DNA of 26,797 nt from Streptomyces sp. WM6378 (GTDB taxonomy: Bacteria; Actinomycetota; Actinomycetes; Streptomycetales; Streptomycetaceae), in contig NZ_LGDD01000361.1 in the NCBI RefSeq assembly GCF_001279695.1, positions 1-26,797 of the forward strand, read 5' to 3'. Of the stretch, positions 1-6,257 are shown piece by piece; position 1 is the first letter of the stretch; every line of letters begins with the position of its first letter. Under the pieces are notes generated by a model, which worked only from the letters and a program-made list of their open reading frames with translations, was not told the origin of the DNA and did no database searches. Made by a program: the position numbers and the translations under genes.

Positions 1-93
1 GTACAGGCATCTTCAGCCTGTCATGGGGGTCCCCCCTGGCCCTTGAGGCCTTGGGGGAGTTTGAGGACGAGCGCCCTTCAGGCGCGAACGGGG
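1..93. repeat. Dispersed intergenic repeat, copy A
   Basis: This stretch aligns by eye with 8365-8456 at roughly 88% identity (about 8 substitutions and 3 single-base gaps). It contains the palindrome GGGGGTCCCCC, a GGCC-CTTGA-GGCC element and the block GAGCGCCCTTCAGGCG. The segment TTTGAGGACGAGCGCCCTTC resembles a repeat I remember as common between Streptomyces genes; that is memory, not a search result. The window starts inside or at the edge of the element, so its true left end is unknown. Confidence 0.75.
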
Positions 94-94
94 T

Positions 95-111
95 CTGGGG
101 CAGAGCCCCAG
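95..111. repeat. GC hairpin CTGGGGC-aga-GCCCCAG
   Basis: A perfect 7-bp stem with a 3-base loop directly follows dispersed repeat copy A. The same stem recurs at 191-207, 8667-8683, 8740-8756 and 8801-8817, usually preceded by GGGGT or GGGG, so it is one member of a repeat family and not a private structure of one gene. Confidence 0.7.
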
Positions 112-190
112 GAACGACCGCCGGGCCGCCCCCAGACATCTCACCCCCGGCGGGTTTCGGGAAGGGGTGGGGGTGGGGGCTCCCCGGGGT

Positions 191-207
191 CTGGGGCGGA
201 GCCCCAG
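191..207 (-). terminator. GC hairpin, possible terminator of the 219-1250 gene
   Basis: CTGGGGC-gga-GCCCCAG is a perfect 7-bp stem lying 11 bases past the stop codon of the minus-strand gene ending at 219. There is no T-tract, which is usual for Streptomyces terminators. It belongs to the hairpin family also seen around 8.5-8.8 kb, so it may be a repeat that happens to serve as a terminator. Confidence 0.45.
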
Positions 208-218
208 CGCACCCCGGA

Positions 219-1250
219 CTACGAGATGGCCGTCCTCAGTTCCGCCACGTCCAACTGCTCCGTCTCGTCATGGGCCGTCAGGTCGATGACCTCGCCCACC
301 GTTTTGTCCGGGCCGCCACCCTGCTGCGCTCGGTCCGCGAGGGCCTCTTCGCCGATCACGTCGGCCAGGTCCTCGTCCTGTACGGCCTCGATCGCGGCGG
401 CCGCCTGCTGCTCGCCGGCCGTGCCGAAGAAGTCGAAGCGGCCCTCGGGGCGGACCGCGCGGCGGGCGAGGTAGGGCACCACGGCGGAGGCCACCGGCGC
501 CGGGGCCGCGGGCAGTTCGGCCTGGCGGGGCTGGGCGGTGAGGGCGGCCGCCGGGCGGGTGTGTTCCCCGCTGCCGAGGGCCGCCGCGGGCTTCCCCTGC
601 GGCTCCTCCGCCTCCCGGGACTCGGCGCGGGAGCTGGCCGCACCGGCCTCGGCCCGTGCCTTCGCCTGGCGTTCGGCGCTGAGCGAGAGGCACTCCAGGG
701 CGCGGGCGGCCGCGAGGTAGGAGGCCGGCGTCGGCGTGCTGCCCGACGGCATCAACGCCTTGGGGCCCGCCTCCAGAGCGAGCTGACGCCGGCCTTCGAG
801 GGCGCTGGCCCGCTCGGTCTCGGCGTTGGCGTAGCGCCGCAGCAGGGCCGCGTGCTCGCCGCGCAGCCCGGCCAGCTCCATGCGCTTGGTGCGCAGCTTG
901 GCGTCGAGGCGGCCGCGCAGCTCGCGCGACTCCTCCAACTCGGTCTCCAGCTCGGCGATCCGCTCTTCGGTGCGCCACTGGTCGGCCGCGCGCGAGCGGG
1001 TCAGCTCGGCGACGCGGCGGCCCGCGGCCCGGTCCCAGGCGCGCATGAGCACCGAGCCGGTGACGCAGGCCGCAGCGGCCGCGGCGGCCAACGCCCGCAG
1101 CGCCGTGGGTTGGTCGAAGAGCCAGGCGCCACCGGCGCATATGACCGAGACGCCGGCGACGGCCGACGGCTGGAGGAGCCGGTGCAGCGGAGGGGAATGA
1201 CGGTGGCGTCCACGTGGCATGGCCTGAAATTTACCGTGCGTAGACACCAT
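219..1250 (-). CDS. Coiled-coil membrane protein of unknown function
   Basis: I do not recognise a named family for these 343 residues. After a basic N-terminus (residues 1-25, rich in Arg and His) come two hydrophobic stretches at about 29-46 and 50-68, likely a membrane hairpin. A charged heptad-like segment at about 78-160 (ERIAELETELEESRELRGRL and onward) is a probable coiled coil. A low-complexity Ala/Glu/Pro region follows, then an acidic C-terminus ending in VAELRTAIS. The plan suggests a membrane-tethered coiled-coil or scaffold protein on the cytoplasmic side. The first ATG is preceded by GGGCGGGGGTCC, a fair ribosome site; an alternative ATG ten codons on (MPRGRHRHS, 1220) has a weaker one. 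It lies 56 bases downstream of the substrate-binding protein gene on the same strand, so co-transcription is possible, but nothing in its sequence ties it to transport. Confidence 0.75.
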   Translation of the reverse strand: MVSTHGKFQAMPRGRHRHSPPLHRLLQPSAVAGVSVICAGGAWLFDQPTALRALAAAAAAACVTGSVLMRAWDRAAGRRVAELTRSRAADQWRTEERIAELETELEESRELRGRLDAKLRTKRMELAGLRGEHAALLRRYANAETERASALEGRRQLALEAGPKALMPSGSTPTPASYLAAARALECLSLSAERQAKARAEAGAASSRAESREAEEPQGKPAAALGSGEHTRPAAALTAQPRQAELPAAPAPVASAVVPYLARRAVRPEGRFDFFGTAGEQQAAAAIEAVQDEDLADVIGEEALADRAQQGGGPDKTVGEVIDLTAHDETEQLDVAELRTAIS

Positions 1251-1306
1251 ATGGACCCCCGCCCGTCAATCTGTTCCCCTGTAGTTACTCGAATCGCCAA
1301 ATTCGG

Positions 1307-2290
1307 CTACTTCTTGATCAGCCCCTTCGACTGGAGATAGGCCTTCGCGACATCGGCCGGCTTGGCCCGCTCGGCGTCCACCTTGCGGTTGAGATCGACC
1401 AGATCGGCGGTCGTCAGAGCCTTGGTCAGCTTGCCGAGCGCATCAGCTATCTCCTGGCCGCCCGCGTCCTTGGCATTGACGACCGGCAGCACGTTGTCCG
1501 CGTTCTGCAGCTTCTTGTCGTCCTGGAGCAGCACGAGTCCGTAGGTGTCCAGGGTCGCGTCGGTCGTGGTGGTCAGGACGAGCTGGTCCACCCCGTCCTT
1601 GACGGCCTGCTTGGCCTGCGGGGTGCCGACGCCCTTGGGGTCGATGCCGGTGACGTCGATGCCGTACTTCGAGGTCAGACCCGGCGCGCAGAATGGCCGG
1701 ATCTTGCACTCGTCACCGGCGGCGATCTTCACCTTGGCCTTGGAAGTGCCCAGGTCCGAAAGGGTCTTGAGGTTGTTCTTGGCGGCGAATTCCTTGGTCA
1801 CCGCGAACGCGTTCTGATCCACGGCCTCACCCGCGGGCAGAACCTTCAGTCCGCGCGGCCCGGCGAGCTTGGTCAGGGCGGTCACGGTGGCCGCGACGTC
1901 GCTGGAGGCGACGGGCTTCGCGTTGGCGCCGTTCGCCTTGGCATTGAGGAATTCGGTGAGCGTGGCCGCGTATTCCGGTACGACGTCGATCTCGCCCTTC
2001 TCCAGGGCGGGTTCGTACAGTTCGCGGTTCTTCACGGTGGTGACCGAGGTCGAGTACCCGGCGTCGGCCAGGACCTGCGAGTACAGCTCGGCCAGGACCG
2101 CGGACTCGGTGAAGCCGGCCGCGCCGATCACCAGCGAGCCCTTCTTCCCGCCGCCCGTACTGCTGGACCCGCCGGAACCGCTCGAACTGCTCTTGCTCTT
2201 CTCCAGACTGTCGCCGCCGCACGCGGCGAGCGTGCCGGCCAGGGCCAGGGTGCCGAGTGCCAGACCGGTCGTGCGCAGGATCTTGCTCAT
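1307..2290 (-). CDS. Glycine betaine/choline-type ABC transporter substrate-binding lipoprotein (OpuAC family)
   Basis: This is the extracytoplasmic solute receptor that hands a quaternary-ammonium osmoprotectant to the permeases encoded upstream. The start MSKILRTTG gives 327 residues with a short basic n-region, a hydrophobic core and the lipobox LAAC at residues 21-24, so the mature protein is a lipoprotein on Cys24. A Ser/Gly/Lys linker (about 28-51) precedes the type-II binding fold starting SLVIGAAGFTES. The segment DECKIRPFC holds two cysteines spaced for a disulfide. A start five codons earlier (ATG GTG AAC at 2305) is possible, but neither has a strong ribosome site; I prefer 2290 because it leaves a standard signal peptide. 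It is the last transport gene of the minus-strand run. The exact ligand (betaine, choline, carnitine, ectoine) cannot be read from sequence. Confidence 0.88.
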   Translation of the reverse strand: MSKILRTTGLALGTLALAGTLAACGGDSLEKSKSSSSGSGGSSSTGGGKKGSLVIGAAGFTESAVLAELYSQVLADAGYSTSVTTVKNRELYEPALEKGEIDVVPEYAATLTEFLNAKANGANAKPVASSDVAATVTALTKLAGPRGLKVLPAGEAVDQNAFAVTKEFAAKNNLKTLSDLGTSKAKVKIAAGDECKIRPFCAPGLTSKYGIDVTGIDPKGVGTPQAKQAVKDGVDQLVLTTTTDATLDTYGLVLLQDDKKLQNADNVLPVVNAKDAGGQEIADALGKLTKALTTADLVDLNRKVDAERAKPADVAKAYLQSKGLIKK

Positions 2291-2374
2291 GGAAAGGTTC
2301 ACCATTCAGGAGACGTCACGGGATCAACGGGACCACGGGTACTACGAGATCGCAGGAGTCGCTGGAGCACGGGG

Positions 2375-3043
2375 TCACGCACGCTTGCGCAGCGGGCTGA
2401 ACAGGCGGTCGACCGCCACCAGGACGCCCTCCACCAGCAGGGCGAGCGCCGCCACGAGCATCGCCCCCGCCACCACCTGCGGGGTGTTGTACACCGCGAA
2501 CCCCTCGGTGACTATCCGGCCGAGCCCGCCGAGTCCGGCCATCGCGGCGATCGTCGCGGTGGCGATGATCTGGACCGCCGCCGAGCGGAGGCCCGTCATG
2601 ATCAGCGGGTAGGCGAGCGGCAGTTCCACCTGGAGGAAGAGCTGACGCCCCGACATCCCCATGCCGCGGGCCGCCTCCACCGCCGCCCGGTCCACCTCGC
2701 GCATGCCGACGTAGGCGTTCGTGAGCAGCGGCGGCACCGCGAAAAGGACCAGGGCGATCACGGTGGGCAGATAGCCCGCGTTGCGCAGCGGGGTGACCAT
2801 GAACAGGGCGAGCACCGCGAAGACGGGTATCGCCCGGCCGATGTTGGAGATGTTGACGGCGAGCGCGCCGCCCTTGCCGATGTGCCCGAGCCACAGCGCG
2901 AGCGGCAGGGCGACCAGGCAGGACACGACGAGGGCGAGCGCGCTGACGTACACGTGCTCACCGAGCCGGTGCCAGGCGCCGTCCTCCCCCGACCAGTTGG
3001 CGCCCGTGGTCAGCCACGTCCAGGCCTGTGTGAAGACTCCCAT
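2375..3043 (-). CDS. Osmoprotectant ABC transporter permease (OpuCD/OpuBB-like), second subunit
   Basis: This 222-residue integral membrane protein has about five or six hydrophobic helices and a BPD_transp_1 core. The cytoplasmic coupling segment AARGMGMSGRQLFLQVELPL (about 120-140) matches the EAA-loop pattern that docks on the ATPase, followed by PLIMTGLRSAAVQIIATATI and GLGGLGRIVTEG, which are typical of the betaine/choline permeases. It begins 3 bases after the stop of the other permease, with GAAGGCGG upstream as ribosome site, so the two are translationally close and probably form a heterodimeric channel. The binding-protein gene follows after about 85 bases. Confidence 0.9.
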   Translation of the reverse strand: MGVFTQAWTWLTTGANWSGEDGAWHRLGEHVYVSALALVVSCLVALPLALWLGHIGKGGALAVNISNIGRAIPVFAVLALFMVTPLRNAGYLPTVIALVLFAVPPLLTNAYVGMREVDRAAVEAARGMGMSGRQLFLQVELPLAYPLIMTGLRSAAVQIIATATIAAMAGLGGLGRIVTEGFAVYNTPQVVAGAMLVAALALLVEGVLVAVDRLFSPLRKRA

Positions 3044-3046
3044 CGC

Positions 3047-3727
3047 TCAGACCGCCTTCGCCGTACGGATCCGGGTCCACGGGGTGAGCAGCCACTGGAG
3101 CCCGAGGAGCAGCAGGTCGGCGGCGATCGCGAGCGCCACGCACAGCACGGAGGCGGTGAGGATCTGCGCCTTGAAGAAGGTGGGCAGGCCCTGCTCGATG
3201 AGGTTGCCGAGGCCGCCGTGGTCGACGAGCGAGCCGATCGTGGTCAGCGCGACGGTGGCCACCGTGGCGATCCTGAGCCCGGCCATCAGCGCGGGCAGCG
3301 CGAGCGGCAGCTCGACCTCGAAGAGCAGCCGTATCCGCCCGTACCCCATGCCGCGGGCCGCCTCCAGGGCGTCGGAGGGCACCGATTCGAGCCCGGCCAG
3401 GATGTTCCGTACGAGAATCGTCAGCGAGTACAGCACCAGGCCCGTGATCACCAGGCCGGCCGAGAGGCCGAACACCGGGAGCAGCAGGGCGAACATCGCC
3501 AGCGACGGGACGGTGTAGAGCACGGTCGTGAAGCCGAGGACGGTGGCCGCGACGCCCTTGCGCCCGCGGGCGAGCAGCGCGAGGGGGAAGGCGATGAGCA
3601 GGCCTATGAGGACCGACACCGCGGTGATCCATACGTGCTGGACCGTCGCGTCGGTCAGCTCCTGGCTCCGGGAGCTGACGTACTCCCAGCAAATCCAGTC
3701 GTTCGCCGCCAGGCAGTTCTGCGCCAC
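3047..3727 (-). CDS. Osmoprotectant ABC transporter permease (OpuCB/OpuBB-like), first subunit
   Basis: This 226-residue permease is paralogous to its downstream neighbour. It has a short periplasmic N-terminus (MAQNCLAANDWICWEYVSSR) with two cysteines, then five to six membrane helices. The EAA-like loop reads AARGMGYGRIRLLFEVELPL, followed by ALMAGLRIATVATVALTTIG and GGLGNLIEQGL. The GTG start has an excellent ribosome site (GGGGGAGG, 7 bases upstream). It is the first gene of the minus-strand unit permease-permease-lipoprotein, and its promoter must lie in the 135-base gap it shares with the divergent ATPase gene. Confidence 0.9.
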   Translation of the reverse strand: MAQNCLAANDWICWEYVSSRSQELTDATVQHVWITAVSVLIGLLIAFPLALLARGRKGVAATVLGFTTVLYTVPSLAMFALLLPVFGLSAGLVITGLVLYSLTILVRNILAGLESVPSDALEAARGMGYGRIRLLFEVELPLALPALMAGLRIATVATVALTTIGSLVDHGGLGNLIEQGLPTFFKAQILTASVLCVALAIAADLLLLGLQWLLTPWTRIRTAKAV

Positions 3728-3862
3728 TCTCCCACCTCCCCCTGGTGTTCGATTCGTTCCTGAAGACCCTATCCCCGAGCACTGACAATCGCCTCGGGCC
3801 TTTGCATTACAGCAACATGGGCTTCACACAAGCGCGCCCACCAGCCTTCACAATGGGGACCC
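3728..3862. promoter_or_regulatory. Divergent promoter region between the permease and ATPase genes
   Basis: This 135-base gap must hold promoters for both halves of the split transporter. It is more A/T-rich than its flanks around 3785-3855 (for example TTGCATTACAGCAACATG and TTCACAATGGGG). I could not assign -35/-10 pairs with normal spacing on either strand, so only the region is claimed. The ATPase ATG has GGGGA just 3 bases upstream, a tight ribosome-site spacing. Confidence 0.5.
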
Positions 3863-5008
3863 ATGATCCGGTTCGAGCACGTCACCAAGCGGTACGCCGA
3901 CGGCACCATCGCCGTGGACGACCTGTCCTTCGAGGTGGCCGAGGGTGAACTGGTCACCCTGGTCGGCCCGTCCGGGTGCGGCAAGACCACGACGATGAAA
4001 ATGGTCAACCGGCTCATCGAGCCGACCAGCGGGCGGATATTCCTGGACGGTGAGGACATATCGACCGTCGATCCCGTTCAACTGCGGCGCCGTATCGGCT
4101 ATGTCATCCAGCAGGTCGGGCTCTTCCCGCACAAGACGGTCCTGGAGAACACCGCGACCGTCCCGCACCTGCTCGGCGTGAAGAAGGCCGCGGCCCGCGA
4201 GCGCGCGGCCGAACTGCTCGACCTGGTGGGGCTCGACCCGACGACGTACGGCTCGCGCTATCCGGAGCAGCTCTCCGGCGGCCAGCGTCAACGGGTGGGC
4301 GTGGCAAGGGCGTTGGCGGCCGATCCGCCCGTGCTGCTGATGGACGAGCCGTTCGGCGCGGTCGACCCGGTGGTGCGCGAGCGGCTGCAGAACGAGTTCC
4401 TCAGGCTCCAGTCGCAGGTGCGCAAGACGGTCCTGTTCGTCACCCACGACATCGAGGAGGCGGTCCGCCTCGGCGACCGCATCGCCGTCTACGGGCAGGG
4501 CGCCATCGAGCAGTTCGACGCCCCCGCCGCGGTCCTTGGCGCCCCCGCGACCGAGTACGTGGCGGACTTCGTCGGCGCCGACCGGGGGCTCAAGCGGCTC
4601 TCGGTGACCCCCATCGAGGAGGGTGACCTGGAGCAGCCGCCCGTGGTCCACCTCGACGACCCGCTGCCCGCCGACGTCGCGCGCTGGGCGGTCGTCCTGG
4701 ACGGCGAGGACAACCTGCACGGCTGGATCTCCGCGGAGCAGGCCCGAGTGGGCAAGGGCACGGTCCGCGAGCACGCCCGCCGCATGGAGGCCTGGCTTCC
4801 GGTGGGCGCCTCGCTCAAGCAGGCCTTCGCGACGATGCTCCAGCACGACGCGGGCTGGATCGCCGTGATCGACCGCGAGGAGCGGGGCCGTTTCCTCGGC
4901 GTCCTCACCCCGGCCCGGCTCCACGAGGCGCTGCGCCGCTCCATCGACGCGGACGCCCAGGCGGTGCCCCGGACCGAGGTGAAGGTCGAGTCGGTCAGCT
5001 CGCGCTGA
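3863..5008 (+). CDS. Osmoprotectant ABC transporter ATPase with C-terminal CBS domains (OpuA/OpuCA-like)
   Basis: This 381-residue cytoplasmic ATPase powers betaine/choline-type uptake. The nucleotide-binding domain shows Walker A GPSGCGKT (35-42), Q-loop VIQQVGLFP (81-89), signature LSGGQRQRV (137-145), Walker B VLLMDEP (157-163) and the switch histidine in VTHD (195). Residues about 245-365 form a poorly conserved CBS-type pair (DNLHGWISAEQARV, then LPVGASLKQAFATMLQHDAGWIAVID and GRFLGVLTPARLHEAL). In related OpuA/OpuC transporters such domains sense ionic strength or cyclic di-AMP; whether these do is inference. The gene is divergent from its permeases and lipoprotein, which is unusual for this transporter class. 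Its last 14 bases overlap the end of the opposing esterase gene. Confidence 0.92.
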   Translation: MIRFEHVTKRYADGTIAVDDLSFEVAEGELVTLVGPSGCGKTTTMKMVNRLIEPTSGRIFLDGEDISTVDPVQLRRRIGYVIQQVGLFPHKTVLENTATVPHLLGVKKAAARERAAELLDLVGLDPTTYGSRYPEQLSGGQRQRVGVARALAADPPVLLMDEPFGAVDPVVRERLQNEFLRLQSQVRKTVLFVTHDIEEAVRLGDRIAVYGQGAIEQFDAPAAVLGAPATEYVADFVGADRGLKRLSVTPIEEGDLEQPPVVHLDDPLPADVARWAVVLDGEDNLHGWISAEQARVGKGTVREHARRMEAWLPVGASLKQAFATMLQHDAGWIAVIDREERGRFLGVLTPARLHEALRRSIDADAQAVPRTEVKVESVSSR

Positions 5009-6107
5009 GCCGGCCGCTGATCCACTCCAGGGTCGGCGGGATCTCGCGGCGCCAGGTGTTGAAGTTGTGGCCGCCGCTGTCGAGGGTGATCGAGGAGACG
5101 CGTCCGGGCGCCTTGACCTTCTTGATGAAGGCCTGGGTCGGCCTGAAGTTCTCCTCGCCCGACAGCGAGCTCGTGACCAGGAAGGACGACTTGCCGGGCT
5201 TGAGGTGGTCCAGGCTCCACAGCAGGTTGGCGCGGTTCTCCTCCTGCTTGTTGCCGTGGAAGAGGTCACCGGTCGTCGGGTCGTCGGCCGCCTTGTAGTA
5301 CGCCGAGAGACCGGCGCTCGCCGCGAACTGCTCGGGGTGGTGCATGCCGATCTTCAGGGCGCAGTAGCCGCCGGTCGAGTTGCCGATGAAGCCCCAGTTC
5401 TGGGGCTTGGTGCCGACCCGGTAGTTCGCGGAGATCGCGCCCGGCACGTCCTTGGCGAAGAACGTCTCGGTCTGCGGGCCGCCCGGTATGTCCACGCACT
5501 CGGTGTCCCGCTGGCCCGCCACCGTCGGCCGCATCATGATCAGGATCATCGGCTGCATCTTCTTCTGCTTGGCCTGCGCCCAGGCCGTCTTCGGGTACCT
5601 GAGGCCCTTGAGCAGGTTCTCGGCGGTGCCCGGGTAGCCGGTCAGCACGATCGAGGCCGGGAAGGTCTTGTTCTCGTACGCCTTCTGGAAGTACTCGGGG
5701 GGCAGATAGACGTAGGCCGGGCTCGTTATCTTCGACTTCTCTCCGGCCAGCACGATCTTCTGGATCTCGCCGCCCAGCTGCGGCTTGCCCGCGCCCGGGG
5801 TGTCCGGCTTCTGCTTGCCGACGACCTGGATGTTCTTGCCGCCCGCCGAGTGGTCGACGACCTTGCCCATGTCCTGCTCCTGCCCGAACAGGTCCGCCCA
5901 GGACCCGTAGAACAGGAACGAGTTGTTCGCGGCCAGACCGACCGAGGCGAAGATCGCCAGCTGGGTCGCGAGCAGCAGCCCGATCCGGCCCGTCACGGCC
6001 TTCCAGCTGCGACGCGCCAGGCGCGGCCACAACCAGATGGTGACGGCGAACAGCACCACCGCCAAGAACACGGCGAGTGCCAGAACCTTGTTGCTCGTGA
6101 GACCCAT
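4995..6107 (-). CDS. Membrane-anchored alpha/beta-hydrolase esterase (antigen 85/esterase D-like)
   Basis: Counting from MGLTSNKVLA the protein has 370 residues. Two N-terminal helices (about 7-27 and 42-62) anchor it, and the catalytic domain from about residue 115 is probably outside. The nucleophile elbow is G-N-S-T-G (Ser244), the likely histidine is His347 in GGHNFNTW, and an acid is plausibly Glu318/319 in SGEENFRP. This is the PF00756 esterase fold shared by mycolyltransferases and feruloyl esterases. Streptomyces make no mycolates, so the substrate is unknown. The frame is open for 27 codons further upstream, but that extension is not signal-like; the chosen ATG gives a clean membrane start even though its ribosome site is weak. 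It is divergent from the MprF-like gene and overlaps the ATPase gene tail to tail. Confidence 0.82.
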   Translation of the reverse strand: MGLTSNKVLALAVFLAVVLFAVTIWLWPRLARRSWKAVTGRIGLLLATQLAIFASVGLAANNSFLFYGSWADLFGQEQDMGKVVDHSAGGKNIQVVGKQKPDTPGAGKPQLGGEIQKIVLAGEKSKITSPAYVYLPPEYFQKAYENKTFPASIVLTGYPGTAENLLKGLRYPKTAWAQAKQKKMQPMILIMMRPTVAGQRDTECVDIPGGPQTETFFAKDVPGAISANYRVGTKPQNWGFIGNSTGGYCALKIGMHHPEQFAASAGLSAYYKAADDPTTGDLFHGNKQEENRANLLWSLDHLKPGKSSFLVTSSLSGEENFRPTQAFIKKVKAPGRVSSITLDSGGHNFNTWRREIPPTLEWISGRLSAS

Positions 6108-6149
6108 GAGTCGTTGAAACTTTCTGGCTGAGATTTTCCTGAGACCGAG

Positions 6150-6175
6150 GGAACCCGCCCCCCTGAAGTCCCGTC
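6150..6175 (+). promoter_or_regulatory. Possible ECF sigma factor promoter (sigma-E-like) for the mprF-like gene
   Basis: GGGAAC (6149-6154) is followed by CGTC at 6172-6175, the two elements of sigma-E-class promoters, pointing toward the lipid aminoacyltransferase start 83 bases on. The gap between GGAAC and CGTC is 17 bases, at the long edge of what such promoters use. I recall that the S. coelicolor homologue (SCO3397) and its neighbour are listed as sigma-E targets, which fits, but I cannot verify it here. Confidence 0.35.
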
Positions 6176-6257
6176 CTAGAGGGCGCAAATTGTCCGGCTG
6201 GACGGTGCGGACGCCGTCCCCCGGCCAACTGAATCTCTCGCGGAGTCACGGGAAGCG

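Noticed and set aside
1251..1306. CGAAT-ATTCG inverted repeat as terminator of the transporter operon
   Set aside because: Only 5-bp A/T-containing arms, too weak to claim termination before the coiled-coil gene.
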